From positions 48,434 to 112,433 of the forward strand of contig NZ_KB906272.1 of NCBI RefSeq assembly GCF_000381265.1: a stretch of DNA of 64,000 nucleotides, given 5' to 3'. The translations under genes were made by a program, and so were the position numbers. This DNA comes from Curvibacter lanceolatus ATCC 14669. Lineage in GTDB: Bacteria > Pseudomonadota > Gammaproteobacteria > Burkholderiales > Burkholderiaceae_C. The notes beneath the pieces were generated by a model that was not told the origin of the DNA, did not search any database, and saw nothing but the letters and a program-made list of their open reading frames with translations. Positions 8,301 through 16,864 of the stretch are shown here, in pieces. Numbering within the stretch: position 1 is the first letter of the stretch; every line of letters starts with the position of its first letter.

Positions 8301-11300
8301 ATCGGCCTCGGTGCCACGGCTTTGCAGCTGCACGTGCTGCAGCGCATGTTCCAGCGTGCGGGCCAGCGAAGACAAGGCCTTGAATCCCACCGTGGCCGAA
8401 CTGCCGGCCAGGGAGTGCGCCAGCGCCACCGCCGTGTCGGGCACAGGCTCGTGCAGCTCCAGCGCCCACTCGCCCAGCGAGGTCTGCAGACGTCGCGACC
8501 ACTCGTCGGCCTCATTGAGGTAGACGTTGTACAGCGGAATGCTCAGGCGCAGGTCGCCGATGACCCGGATCGACTCGTCGTCGCTGGCAGGCGCCAGGAG
8601 GCTGGCGGCATCGGCATCGGCATCGGCATCGAGCTCTGGCTTTGGCTTTGGCTCTGGCTCTGGCTCTGGCTCCGCAGGCTGTTCTGGTTGGGCGACTTCG
8701 CCCGGCTCGGTCAACGCGGGCTCCAACGCCAGATCGGTCTCGGTCGGCAGCGGCAGCAACTCGTCAAGGCCGTCGGCCTGCAGGCGATCCAGGACATCAA
8801 GAGGCAGATCGGGCAGCGGCTCGGCTAGGTTGTCAGCCGGCAGGGCCTCCAGGGCACGCGACAGCTCGTCGTCCAAGGCCGCGTCCACGGCGGCATCCAG
8901 GCTGGCTTCGTCCAGGGGGCTGGCAGGCAACGCTGGGCTGACAGGCCCGGCATCGGCTTCCAACGGGAAATCGAGCTCGAAATGAGGCAAGGCGTCGGCC
9001 AGGGACGCCGCCTCGGCCGTGTCGCCAGGCAGATCGAGATCCAGCGCCGGCAGGCCAGCGCCAGCCCCATCGTGGGCCGGCAGGCCGGGCTCGGCAGGGG
9101 CGCCGGCCAGGGCGGCCTCGAACTGGGCGAAATCAATGTCCTCGACATCAAACGAAGCCGTGGCGGGCTCGGCTTCGGCGGCAGCCTCGACCGGCGCATC
9201 CTCGCTGTAGGACATCATCGCCGTCGGAGCGAAGTCGAGCTGGTGAGGCGCATCGTCTGTTGACACCGCTGGCTCTTGCGGCAGCGACAGGCCATCGAAT
9301 GAGAGGTCGAAATCGGGGCCCAGCCCACCCTCGAACGGGGTTGCGGCGGCCGGTTCAGCCCCAGGCAGCGGCGCAGGCGCTGCGGCTTCGGCCAGGTCCA
9401 GGCTCGGCAGCTCAGGCAGTTCAGGCAGTTCGGTCGGTACCGCAGCGGCTTCATGGCCCTCGGCCGCAGCCTGCAGCAGAGGCAGCAGACGGTCCTCCAG
9501 CCGCAGGGCATCGGCGGCCTCGCGGAAGGGGGCGGCCCGCCAGGCCTGAGCCTGGTGGGCGGCAATGTCGTCCACCCAACGCGAAAACTGATTCAGGGCC
9601 TGGATGGACAAGGTCAGCAAAGGCTTGCTGGCGGGCTTCTGGTCGGCCAGCCAGGCGTTGTGCAACTGCTCCAGCGCCCAGGCGGCTTCGCCGAATTCGC
9701 CCAGCCCGACCATGCGCGAGCTGCCCTTGAGGGTGTGGAAGGCCCGGCGCAAGGCGGTCTGGTCGCCCAGCGATGCCGGGTCGTGGTGCAGGGCATCGAT
9801 GGTGGCGCCCCCCTGGGCAAAGACCTCGCGGGCCTCCTCCAGGAAGACGTCGATGAGTTCATCCTCCTCGATCGCGGGTGCCTCGGTCCGGGCCGGCGGC
9901 GGCAGCGAAGGCGCGGCCACTTCGTCACCCAGCGCACCGATGTCCAGCGCACCAGTGTCCAAAGTGGCGGGCTCGGCGGACGTGAGGGACGCTGGGCCAG
10001 GGAAGGACGGCGCTGCACCGGGCTGCGCCTCGAGGGGCCGCGGCGGGACCGAGGACGGCGCGCCCAAGGCCAGTGAATCGACAAAAAGCGGGGGCTCCAC
10101 CAGCGCCTCGCTGGCGTCAGCCGGGCCGAACTGCTGGCGCTGTCGCCCACCCAGGAACTTCAACTCGCCAGCCTCTTCGTCGTACACGAACAGCTTGCGC
10201 GCCAGCGTGCGCTGGTAGCTCAGCATGTCGATCAGAAAGCCCAGCGCCCCCAGGCTGTTGCCCAGGCGCTCGAAGGTGCCGGCGCGCAGGGCGTCGCTGG
10301 TCACTTCATCGACCATCAGGCGCTCGACGCTGTCGCGCATGCGCATGGCCGCGTGGGCGGCCTGCTCCAGCCCCAGCACCGAGAGCACGCCCCGCATCTG
10401 CGACAGGCGTGCCGGCACGGCGGTCAGCACCTGGCTGTCCGAAGGCTGGCGGAAGAAGGTGTCGAGCGACTTCTCGACCTCGGTGAGGGTGGAGCGCAAT
10501 TCTTCGACCACGCTGCCCATGGTCTGGCGATCGCTGACACGGCGGTACAGCTCTTCCATCCAGGGCTCCAGGGGGCCCACCTCCTCGCCCGCCAGCACCC
10601 GGTCCAGGCGCTCGGCCAGCGCGCGCGAGCGCTCGCTCATCTGGGCTTCGTCGATGTCCATTTCCTGGTAGCAGGCCTGCAGGAACAGCACGGCCGTGGC
10701 CACCTCCATGGCCAGCGAGGCGCCCGGGGCGTCGCCGCTCAGTGCGGTGGCTTCAGCCGCCCGCTGCAGGGCCTGCCCCAAGGGCTGGCTGCCCGGGTGC
10801 AGCTTGGACAGCGATTCACCCACCAGCGCAAACTGGTCGACGGCGCTGCGCAGCTTGTTGCGGTCGCCGCCGGCCAGGGCCGACCAGGTGTCGGTGGCGG
10901 TGGCAATGCGCTTGCGCGCCTGCACCAGCACGGCCGGATCGAAACGACCGAACCGGCGCGCCTCGTAATCGGCCGGCGCATGGCGTTGCAGGCCATAGGC
11001 CTCGCGGACGGCCCGCAGCAAAGGGGCCGGCTGGCTGTCGGCCGGGCAGGCCTGGGCACAGTAGAAAAGAAGGTCCTGGAACAGGCGCTCCGACACGGCC
11101 GCTTCGCCACGGGCCAGGGCCGAGTACTGCACCAGCACGCGTGAGATCACGCGCTTGACGTAGACATCCAGGGGCACCAAGCCCAGCGACAGGCCTTCGA
11201 AGAAACCCGCGGCCACCTTCCAGAACAAACGCCCGCCCTGGGTGCCGGCGCTCGCCAGCCCAGAGGCGATCTGGGCCATGGCGCGGGCCCCCGAGGGGCG

Positions 11301-11900
11301 ACCGGTCTTGACCAGCTTGAGCATGGCGTGGTCGAAGCGCGAGCGCACGTCGGGGTGGTAGTCGAGTGGCACCACGCTGTCGGGCAGGGCCGGATCGGCC
11401 ACCCGGCGCTCACTGCCCCACAGATCGGCCGGATGGATGCGCTCCACGCCCAGCCACTGCTGCACGTCGCGGAACTGAGGGAACAGGCTGACGGCCGACA
11501 CTTCGTGCCCCGCCAGCACCGCCTCCAGGTATTCGCTGATGGCGAAGCTGGCCCGCTCGATCAGGCCGATGGCGTCGTCTGTGCAGCTTGACGGGGCCTG
11601 GATGAACTTCTGCGTCATCGCCTCCAGGGCCCGCATCATCAGCGCCACCGGCGCCATGCCCACCATCTCCAGCGCCCCGGTGGCCTGGTGCATCTGCTGC
11701 CGCGCCAGGCGCAGCGCGCTCACATCGGGGCTGGCCAGTTCGGCCCCGTGGCTCTGCAAAGCCTCGCGCACATGGCGGCGCATGGCCTTGATCGAGCCGT
11801 CAAGGGATTTGCGCAGTTCGTCCAGCACCCAGGCCAAAGGGCCCAGGTCATGGTCTGCCGCATCCAGGGCAGCAGGGGACACAGCGTCGGTGGGTCGCAT
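5388..11900 (-). CDS. chpA: ChpA/PilL-type hybrid chemosensory histidine kinase
   Basis: 2170 aa CheA-like kinase of the type IV pilus chemosensory system. Several Hpt-like modules are seen: His71 in a degenerate N-terminal HQATGALEMVG, His722 (FHTLKGSSRMVG), His1162 (AHSLAGSSATVG) and His1444 (LHTLKGSARLAG). Long Ala/Pro/Glu-rich linkers separate them. A CheA-type catalytic domain follows (HLLRNAVAHGIES near 1737; DDGAGLDL; GRGIGMDVV), then a CheW-like domain and a C-terminal receiver with phospho-acceptor Asp2092 (VLSDIEMPRMDG) and KPYAEEELL. It receives signals from PilJ through PilI and would phosphorylate PilG/PilH to control twitching motility. Last gene of the pilGHIJ-chpA string. P. 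aeruginosa ChpA is similarly large and multi-Hpt. Confidence 0.93.
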   Translation of the reverse strand: MRPTDAVSPAALDAADHDLGPLAWVLDELRKSLDGSIKAMRRHVREALQSHGAELASPDVSALRLARQQMHQATGALEMVGMAPVALMMRALEAMTQKFIQAPSSCTDDAIGLIERASFAISEYLEAVLAGHEVSAVSLFPQFRDVQQWLGVERIHPADLWGSERRVADPALPDSVVPLDYHPDVRSRFDHAMLKLVKTGRPSGARAMAQIASGLASAGTQGGRLFWKVAAGFFEGLSLGLVPLDVYVKRVISRVLVQYSALARGEAAVSERLFQDLLFYCAQACPADSQPAPLLRAVREAYGLQRHAPADYEARRFGRFDPAVLVQARKRIATATDTWSALAGGDRNKLRSAVDQFALVGESLSKLHPGSQPLGQALQRAAEATALSGDAPGASLAMEVATAVLFLQACYQEMDIDEAQMSERSRALAERLDRVLAGEEVGPLEPWMEELYRRVSDRQTMGSVVEELRSTLTEVEKSLDTFFRQPSDSQVLTAVPARLSQMRGVLSVLGLEQAAHAAMRMRDSVERLMVDEVTSDALRAGTFERLGNSLGALGFLIDMLSYQRTLARKLFVYDEEAGELKFLGGRQRQQFGPADASEALVEPPLFVDSLALGAPSSVPPRPLEAQPGAAPSFPGPASLTSAEPATLDTGALDIGALGDEVAAPSLPPPARTEAPAIEEDELIDVFLEEAREVFAQGGATIDALHHDPASLGDQTALRRAFHTLKGSSRMVGLGEFGEAAWALEQLHNAWLADQKPASKPLLTLSIQALNQFSRWVDDIAAHQAQAWRAAPFREAADALRLEDRLLPLLQAAAEGHEAAAVPTELPELPELPSLDLAEAAAPAPLPGAEPAAATPFEGGLGPDFDLSFDGLSLPQEPAVSTDDAPHQLDFAPTAMMSYSEDAPVEAAAEAEPATASFDVEDIDFAQFEAALAGAPAEPGLPAHDGAGAGLPALDLDLPGDTAEAASLADALPHFELDFPLEADAGPVSPALPASPLDEASLDAAVDAALDDELSRALEALPADNLAEPLPDLPLDVLDRLQADGLDELLPLPTETDLALEPALTEPGEVAQPEQPAEPEPEPEPKPKPELDADADADAASLLAPASDDESIRVIGDLRLSIPLYNVYLNEADEWSRRLQTSLGEWALELHEPVPDTAVALAHSLAGSSATVGFKALSSLARTLEHALQHVQLQSRGTEADARAFVDAADDIRRLLHQFAAGFLKEPQPAVVQALEAILATEAGVPMPESLALAEPSEWIDAPAQASNEPAFDELTFDEPGFAETGESPVAEPLAAPGAMDEEALPEPQLEAVPEAFAAPEALTDDLDAALSPEASQDLAPALASESVPDGAPELPQEQLTEAQLPADEALPEPLAAPEPLASEAAPERAYDDEFDAVDVIDPDLFPIFEEEALELLPRVAASLRHWQEDPAQEAPRAELLRLLHTLKGSARLAGALRLGEMAHRMESAIEGLAETGVDALALEALVNRFDGLQANFDALRGYSEAATEADLQAATQELSGETPAAAVPRPALPPTVQWVPQKTLAGQSVRVRSQLLDRLVNQAGEVMISRSRLESRVGQMRSSLGDLTGNLDRLRQQLRDIELQAESQMQSRLALAKDSDAGFDPLEFDRFTRVQELTRMMAESVNDVAMVQRNLQRTVDSTEDELVAQARQARELQRDLLRTRMVEFDGIAERLYAIARQSAKETGKQIKLDITGGSIEMDRGVLDRMTPAFEHLLRNAVAHGIESPDQRAAAGKPATGSIGIQVTQSGNDVSVEFADDGAGLDLAAIGERAQSQGLMAPGHVLSEDEAAQMIFMPGFTTASEVTELAGRGIGMDVVRTEVNALGGRIETRSRSGQGSRFKLVLPLTTAVTQVVMLRIGQATLGVPASLVEIVRRSGSNELDEAYRSQQFDLGVETVPFYWGGALLQLAAHSQEAAARTRPVVIFHSAAQRIAVHVDEVLGNQEVVVKNLGPQLSRLPGLAGMSVLASGAVVMIYNPVALANVYGEQIRARLALSASAAAAAADGSGPVAEPAVLADTQAPLVLVVDDSITVRRVTQRLLQREGYRVTLAADGLQALERLQDERPVVVLSDIEMPRMDGFDLARNIRHDAALRELPIIMITSRIAAKHREHALELGVNHYLGKPYAEEELLSLVRHYAGQGVVAEAAQT
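8607..8670. repeat. In-frame hexanucleotide repeats inside chpA
   Basis: Four perfect GGCATC units (8607-8630) are followed by six TYTGGC units (8635-8670). On the coding (minus) strand these encode alternating Pro-Glu/Pro-Lys and Asp-Ala dipeptides in an interdomain linker between Hpt modules. Because the unit is six bases, copy changes would lengthen or shorten the linker without a frameshift. Confidence 0.9.
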
Positions 11901-11938
11901 GGAAGGTTCCAGTCAGGCGTTGGGGCGACCGGCCCCGA

Positions 11939-14257
11939 TCAGGCGATCTTGAACCGCGCCACGGAGTGACGCAGTTCATCGGCCATCTGCGACAGTTCGC
12001 GCACCTGCTGGGCCGTGGTCCGGGTGCCTTCTCCGGTCTGTTCGGTCACGGCAAAAATGTGCTGGATGTTGTCGGCCACCTCGTTGGCCAGGGTGGCTTC
12101 CTTGGACGCCGCCGACGAGATCTGCTCGATCAGCTCGGCCAGTCGTTGCGACACGCGGTCGATCTCGGTCAGGGCGGTGCCGGCGCTGTCGGACAGTCGG
12201 GCCCCTTCCACCACACCCTGGGTGGAGCGCTCCATGGCGGCCACCGCGTCCTGGGTGTCGGTCTGAATCGCCTTCACCAGCGCCGCGATCTGGCGCGTGG
12301 CATCGGCCGAGCGCTCAGCCAACCGCTGCACTTCTTCCGCCACCACCGAGAAGCCGCGACCGGCTTCACCAGCCGAAGCGGCCTGGATGGCGGCGTTCAG
12401 GGCCAGCACGTTGGTCTGCTCGGTGATGTCCGAAATCAGCTCGGTGATTTCACCGATCTCCTGCGACGATTCACCGAGTCGCTTGATGCGCTTGGAGGTT
12501 TCCTGGATCTGGTCACGGATGGCGTTCATGCCCCCGATGGCGTTCTGCACCGCCTGCAGACCCGAGTCGGCAGCCTGCAGCGATTGGCGGGCCACCGAGG
12601 CCGACTCTTGCGCCTGCGCCGACACGCCATTGATGCGCGAGGCCATTTCGAGCACCGAGCGGCCGGTTTCACGGATCTCCCGCAGCTGCTCGGTGGAGGC
12701 CGCCAGCAGTTCGGTCGAGGTGTTGTCCACCTGGGCCGTGGTCTGGGCCACCCGGGTGGCCGTGTTCTGCACGTTGCCCACCAGCACGCGCAGTTCTTCC
12801 ACCGTGTAGTTCACCGAGTCGGCGATGGCGCCGGTGATGTCTTCGGTCACCGTGGCTTCCTGGGTCAGGTCGCCTTCGGCCACCGTCTGCAGTTCGTTCA
12901 TGAGTCGCAAAATGGCGGCCTGGTTGGCGTCGTTGACGCGCTTGGCCTCCTGCTCCTGGCGCTGGGCTTCGAGCTGCTGCAACTCGGCAGCGGTCTGGCG
13001 GTTGCGGCTGTCCAGCAGCTGCACACGGGCCAGGCCGAAGGCACAGATCAACACAAAGAACGAGGCCACCACCAGCGACAGGATGGAGGTCAGGCTCAGA
13101 CCGGTCTGCGAGGACAGGCGCCCCTGCAGGTCTTCCAGACCCCGGCGCAGCGGCTCGGAGTCGTTCAGGATGGCGGATTGCGCCTCACGGGCCGACACCA
13201 GGCCTTGCAGGTTGCCCAGAATGGCACCGGCCTGGCTGCGGGTCTGGTCATAGACCTTGATCAGGCTCTCCAGCTGTTCACGGGTCTGGGCGTCCTTGGA
13301 GGCCGCCAGACGCAGCTCGGGGCTGCCATTGAGCAGGCCCTGGGCGATCTCGCGGAAGGAGTTCAAGTCCTTGCCCAGCAGGAACACGGCCTCGGGGCTC
13401 ACGCCCTCGGTGGTCTGGAACTCGTTGGCCGACTTGCCGATGCGCTGGGTCAGCATCACCAACTGGCCGGCGGCCGAGATCTCGGACGCCGGTGCGTTCT
13501 GCTGCAGCTTGAGCGAGGAGATGGTCTCGGCGATCTCCAGCAGGTCGGCAGACTGGCGGTTGATGGTGCGCAGCGCCTCACCCACCTGGGTCAGGATCTT
13601 CTGCTGGCTCATCACCACGGCGGCGTTGCGCTCGGCACGCTCCATCAGGGGCATGACCTTGTCCAGATCGGGCTTGAAATCACTGCCCAGCGGATCCAGG
13701 CGCATCTGGTCGTCGCCACTGGTCAGGCCACGCACGGTCTTCACGAGCACACCCGAGCTCTCGACCACGTCAGGGAAAGCCTGCGGGCTGCCCACCAGGG
13801 CCTGCGACACCGATTTGGCCAGGCGCTGCGACTGCATCAGCGACTGCCCCGAGGCGGCCAGCTGCTGGGCCACCTTGTCGGCCTGGCTCAGCGCCACACC
13901 GGCAATGGCCGCGAGCACCAGCAAGGCCACACCCAGCAGGATGAACAGCACACGCTGGTGCCGGGCCACAGTGCCCCGCCCCAGCAGGGGGAGCTCGATC
14001 TGGCCCTCGGTGGCGTCCTTGATCTCGGATTCGGCCAGCCGGGTTTCCGAGAAATTGACCTGGCGGTTGTCCAGTTCGGTTTCTGGCGCCAGGGAATCAA
14101 CCAGGCCACCCGCGTTCTGCCTCAGGTCCTGGGCTGAATCCAGGGGCAACTCGTGCAGGGTATCTGGCCCCCCCAGCCCCACGGCCACCGAAGACTCGGC
14201 CTCCGCCGGCGACTTCTTCTTGGCAAACAGCTTTCCGATTTGATCCGCAAATGACAT
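11939..14257 (-). CDS. pilJ: PilJ: type IV pilus methyl-accepting chemoreceptor
   Basis: 772 aa from the ATG at 14257 ([21 protein letters not shown]). One membrane segment ([20 protein letters not shown]) follows an unusually long cytoplasmic N-terminus of roughly 95 residues. A periplasmic part with PilJ-type repeats comes next, then a second segment ([18 protein letters not shown]), a HAMP-like linker and the receptor signalling hairpin containing [20 protein letters not shown]. That hairpin has the N-A-A-I-x-A-A tip recognised by CheW/CheA. It feeds the ChpA kinase via PilI. Encoded 25 bp after pilI and 38 bp before chpA. A longer frame reaches 14413 but would overlap pilI. Confidence 0.94.
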   Translation of the reverse strand: MSFADQIGKLFAKKKSPAEAESSVAVGLGGPDTLHELPLDSAQDLRQNAGGLVDSLAPETELDNRQVNFSETRLAESEIKDATEGQIELPLLGRGTVARHQRVLFILLGVALLVLAAIAGVALSQADKVAQQLAASGQSLMQSQRLAKSVSQALVGSPQAFPDVVESSGVLVKTVRGLTSGDDQMRLDPLGSDFKPDLDKVMPLMERAERNAAVVMSQQKILTQVGEALRTINRQSADLLEIAETISSLKLQQNAPASEISAAGQLVMLTQRIGKSANEFQTTEGVSPEAVFLLGKDLNSFREIAQGLLNGSPELRLAASKDAQTREQLESLIKVYDQTRSQAGAILGNLQGLVSAREAQSAILNDSEPLRRGLEDLQGRLSSQTGLSLTSILSLVVASFFVLICAFGLARVQLLDSRNRQTAAELQQLEAQRQEQEAKRVNDANQAAILRLMNELQTVAEGDLTQEATVTEDITGAIADSVNYTVEELRVLVGNVQNTATRVAQTTAQVDNTSTELLAASTEQLREIRETGRSVLEMASRINGVSAQAQESASVARQSLQAADSGLQAVQNAIGGMNAIRDQIQETSKRIKRLGESSQEIGEITELISDITEQTNVLALNAAIQAASAGEAGRGFSVVAEEVQRLAERSADATRQIAALVKAIQTDTQDAVAAMERSTQGVVEGARLSDSAGTALTEIDRVSQRLAELIEQISSAASKEATLANEVADNIQHIFAVTEQTGEGTRTTAQQVRELSQMADELRHSVARFKIA

Positions 14258-14282
14258 GGAACGACCTTGATGGCTGAGGCAC

Positions 14283-14828
14283 TCAGGCACTGATACTGAG
14301 GAACTGCGCGGACTGCGAGAGTGACAGGAGTTGGATTTCCTGCCAGGTCTCGCCATGCGCATCGGTGTGGAGGGCGCCGAAGAAGCCCGGGGCATCTTCG
14401 GCAGGGGGCGCACTGGAGACGAAAGCTTCGGGGCTGCGCAAACCGGCCAGGCGGTCGACCACCAGGGCCACGTTCACATCCAGGGCTGCATTGAGCGCCA
14501 GCAGGCTGCAATCGGCCTGGGCCAGTTCAGAGCGCGGGCGCAGGGCGGGCGCCGCAGGCCAGACCTCCGCCAGGAAAGCGGCCAGGTCGACCACACCGGA
14601 CAGATGGCCACGCAAATTGGCCACGCCCCAGAACCAGGGCCGTGTGTAAGGCACCGGCTGCACCGGCGACCATGGAAAGATCTCACCCGCCTGGGCCAGC
14701 GGCATCAGGTAACGCCCGGCTCCGGCGTGCACCGCCAGCCAGGCAATCGAGGGCCCTTCGGCTTGCGCAGCTTGCAGTCGGGCAGCCAGACGGCTTTGGA
14801 GTTCGCGGAGAGCATCTCGATTGGCCAT
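14283..14828 (-). CDS. pilI: PilI: CheW-like coupling protein
   Basis: 181 aa CheW-domain protein starting at the ATG at 14828 ([19 protein letters not shown]). CheW features visible are the strand [13 protein letters not shown], the [26 protein letters not shown] segment (in pieces: [23 protein letters not shown]) and [11 protein letters not shown] near the end. It is expected to bridge PilJ and ChpA at the inner membrane. The N-terminal approximately 35 residues form a charged helix before the CheW fold, as in P. aeruginosa PilI. Between pilH and pilJ in the operon. Confidence 0.93.
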   Translation of the reverse strand: MANRDALRELQSRLAARLQAAQAEGPSIAWLAVHAGAGRYLMPLAQAGEIFPWSPVQPVPYTRPWFWGVANLRGHLSGVVDLAAFLAEVWPAAPALRPRSELAQADCSLLALNAALDVNVALVVDRLAGLRSPEAFVSSAPPAEDAPGFFGALHTDAHGETWQEIQLLSLSQSAQFLSISA

Positions 14829-14851
14829 TGGGGGGTCGCAGGTCTGGGCGA

Positions 14852-15217
14852 TCAGTTCAGCGCGTTGATCTTGGCCTTGAGCTCGGCAGGATCGACCGGC
14901 TTGGTGATGTAGCCCCGGGCGCCCTGCCGCAAACCCCAGACCCGGTCGGTTTCCTGGTTCTTGCTGGTGCACATGATGATGGGCACGTCGGCGTACTTGG
15001 GGTCGCGGCTGATCGAGCGTGTCAGCTGGAAGCCGTTCTGGCCGGGCATCACGACATCCATCAGGATGAGGTCGGGCTTTTCTTCAGCCAGGCGCTTGAA
15101 TGCTTCGTCAGCGTTTTCAGCGGTGCGGACCTGCATACCGCTTTTCTGCAGCAAATCAGACAGGAACATCAGTTCCGTCTTCGAATCGTCAACGATCAGC
15201 ACTTTGTGAATCGACAT
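14852..15217 (-). CDS. pilH: PilH: single-domain response regulator
   Basis: 121 aa stand-alone receiver, starting MSIHKVLIVDDSKTELMFL. The acidic pair (VDD), phospho-acceptor Asp in ILMDVVMPGQNGF, the Thr switch (CTSKNQ) and the Lys of ITKPVDPAEL are all present. In P. aeruginosa PilH counteracts PilG and favours pilus retraction. Its ATG shares a base with the pilG stop (TGATG), so the two regulators are translationally coupled. Confidence 0.94.
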   Translation of the reverse strand: MSIHKVLIVDDSKTELMFLSDLLQKSGMQVRTAENADEAFKRLAEEKPDLILMDVVMPGQNGFQLTRSISRDPKYADVPIIMCTSKNQETDRVWGLRQGARGYITKPVDPAELKAKINALN

Positions 15218-15615
15218 CACAACGCTCCTAGAGTCGGCATACCGAATTGCCGCACGGCCTGCAGCAACTGGTCCTTGGTGAAGGGTTTGGTGAGGTAGTC
15301 CTGACAACCCACCATGCGTCCGCGCGCCTTGTCGAACACGCCGTCCTTGGAGGACAGCATCACGACCGGCGTCGCAGCAAAGCGCTCATTGCGTTTGATG
15401 ATGGCACAGGTCTGGTAGCCATCCAGCTTGGGCATCAGGATGTCGCAGAAGATCAGCTGCGGCTCGTAGTCATTGACCTTGGCGAGCGCATCAAAGCCGT
15501 CGTCGGCCAGCAGGACGTCATGGCCGCCTTGCTTGAGAAAGATTTCGGCGCTGCGGCGGATGGTGTTGCTGTCGTCCACCACCAGCACCTTGAGACCTGA
15601 ACTGTCAATGGACAT
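15217..15615 (-). CDS. pilG: PilG: single-domain response regulator
   Basis: 132 aa receiver protein with the complete site: VDDSNTIRRSAEIFL, Asp in FCDILMPKLDGYQTC, MLSSKDGVFDKARG and YLTKPFTKDQLL. The residue after Lys-Pro and the extended loop DGVFDKARGRMVGCQDYL are typical of PilG rather than PilH. PilG is the positive output of the Chp kinase and links to cAMP and pilus extension in P. aeruginosa. First pil gene of the operon; the rubredoxin gene lies 50 bp upstream on the same strand and may share its promoter. Confidence 0.94.
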   Translation of the reverse strand: MSIDSSGLKVLVVDDSNTIRRSAEIFLKQGGHDVLLADDGFDALAKVNDYEPQLIFCDILMPKLDGYQTCAIIKRNERFAATPVVMLSSKDGVFDKARGRMVGCQDYLTKPFTKDQLLQAVRQFGMPTLGAL

Positions 15616-15665
15616 CAGTGCATTCCTCGTGTCGCCAGATCGACGCCAGCAAAGGAGTCACGGGT

Positions 15666-15839
15666 TCAGATCTGGACCATTTCAAAGTCTTCCTTGCGGG
15701 CTCCGCATTCGGGGCAGGTCCAGTTCATCGGAACCTTTTCCCAGGGGGTGCCTGGCTCAATGCCATGCTCGGGAGCACCGGTGGATTCGTCGTAAATCCA
15801 GCCACAAATCAGACACATCCAAGTTTTGTTATCAGTCAC
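15666..15839 (-). CDS. rubA: Rubredoxin
   Basis: 57 aa one-electron carrier with the canonical two CxxC knuckles: Cys9/Cys12 (WMCLICGWIYDES) and Cys42/Cys45 (WTCPECGARKEDFEMVQI), which bind one Fe. The conserved GIEPGTPWEKVP lies between. The first residues (TDNKTW) are typical, and the only sensible start is the GTG at 15839; the ATG at 15818 would remove the strand before the first knuckle. The physiological partner is not evident. It lies upstream of pilG in the same direction and divergent from the thiD-like gene, 92 bp apart. Confidence 0.95.
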   Translation of the reverse strand: MTDNKTWMCLICGWIYDESTGAPEHGIEPGTPWEKVPMNWTCPECGARKEDFEMVQI

Positions 15840-15931
15840 AGCTTAAGGGGCCTTCGAATAGAATGCAATGATTGTATCGAGTCCCGCGGCCGCTTCTGCT
15901 ACCCTGAGCAGACTGCCCATTTCCGGACTTC

Positions 15932-16864
15932 ATGACCACGCTCACACCCCCCCCCAGCACCCCTGCGGCCAGCGACGAAGACAGCACGCCGGCCTGCGTG
16001 ATGGTGTTCAACGCCAGCGACCCGAGCGGTGCCGGCGGTCTCACCGCGGACATCACGACGATCGCCTCGGTCGGCGGGCATGCCCTGCCCGTGGTCACCG
16101 GCAGCTACATCCGCGATACCTCCGAAATCTTTGACCACGCCGCCTTCGACGACGAGGTGGTCACCGAGCAGGCCCGCACCATGCTGGAAGACGTGCCGGT
16201 GCAGGTGATCAAGGTGGGCTTTGTGGGCGACCCGGAGAACCTCAGCGCGATCGCCGAGATCAGCTCCGACTACCCCGACATCCCGGTGGTGGCCTACATG
16301 CCCAACCTGTCGTGGTGGCAGGAAGACAAGATCGACAGCTACCTGGACGCGTTTTCCGAACTGCTGCTGCCCCAGACCTCGGTGTTGGTTGGCAACCACA
16401 GCACCCTGTGGCGCTGGCTGCTGCCCGACTGGAACAGCGACCGCTCCCCCACCGCACGCGACATCGCCGCTGCCGCCGCCAAACAAGGCGTTCCCTACAC
16501 CCTGGTCACCGGCATTCCGCTGCCCGAGCAGCATGTGGACAACGTGCTGGCCAGCCCGCAAAGCGTGCTGGGCCATGTGCAGTTCGAGCTGTTCGACGCC
16601 GTGTTCGCCGGCGCTGGCGACACCCTGTCGGCCGCGCTGGCCGCGCTGGTGGCCACCGGCATCGACCTGGGCGAAGCCACCAGCGAGGCCCTGAGCTACC
16701 TGGACCGCTGCCTGGATGCGGGCTTCCGCCCCGGCATGGGCCATGTGATCCCCGATCGCCTGTTCTGGGCCCAGCCCGAAGAAGGTGAAGACGACAACGA
16801 GAACCCCGACGCCAGCGACACGCTGGCCGGGTTTGTGATTCCTCCCCATGACACTCAACACTGA
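15932..16864 (+). CDS. thiD: ThiD-like (hydroxymethylpyrimidine / vitamin B6) kinase
   Basis: 310 aa ribokinase-fold protein aligned with ThiD (HMP/HMP-P kinase): [20 protein letters not shown] matches the ThiD opening. It departs from classical ThiD at key points. The segment TALTAQNT is TGSYIRDT here, and the anion-hole motif GTGC is [10 protein letters not shown] with Asp230 in place of Cys, as in pyridoxal kinases and sugar kinases. A charged C-terminal tail ([14 protein letters not shown]) is extra. The hemL start lies inside its 3' end (17 bp overlap); HemL is a PLP enzyme, so a vitamin B6 role is possible. Annotated by family as thiD; substrate uncertain. Confidence 0.8.
   Translation: MTTLTPPPSTPAASDEDSTPACVMVFNASDPSGAGGLTADITTIASVGGHALPVVTGSYIRDTSEIFDHAAFDDEVVTEQARTMLEDVPVQVIKVGFVGDPENLSAIAEISSDYPDIPVVAYMPNLSWWQEDKIDSYLDAFSELLLPQTSVLVGNHSTLWRWLLPDWNSDRSPTARDIAAAAAKQGVPYTLVTGIPLPEQHVDNVLASPQSVLGHVQFELFDAVFAGAGDTLSAALAALVATGIDLGEATSEALSYLDRCLDAGFRPGMGHVIPDRLFWAQPEEGEDDNENPDASDTLAGFVIPPHDTQH

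Noticed and set aside
8607..8670. Possible CRISPR-like repeat
   Set aside because: Hexamer units with no spacers, inside an open reading frame; a coding microsatellite.
5430..8828. 1132-codon open frame antisense to chpA
   Set aside because: No recognisable domain; an artefact of GC-rich codon use in a gene whose Hpt, kinase and receiver motifs are unambiguous on the minus strand.
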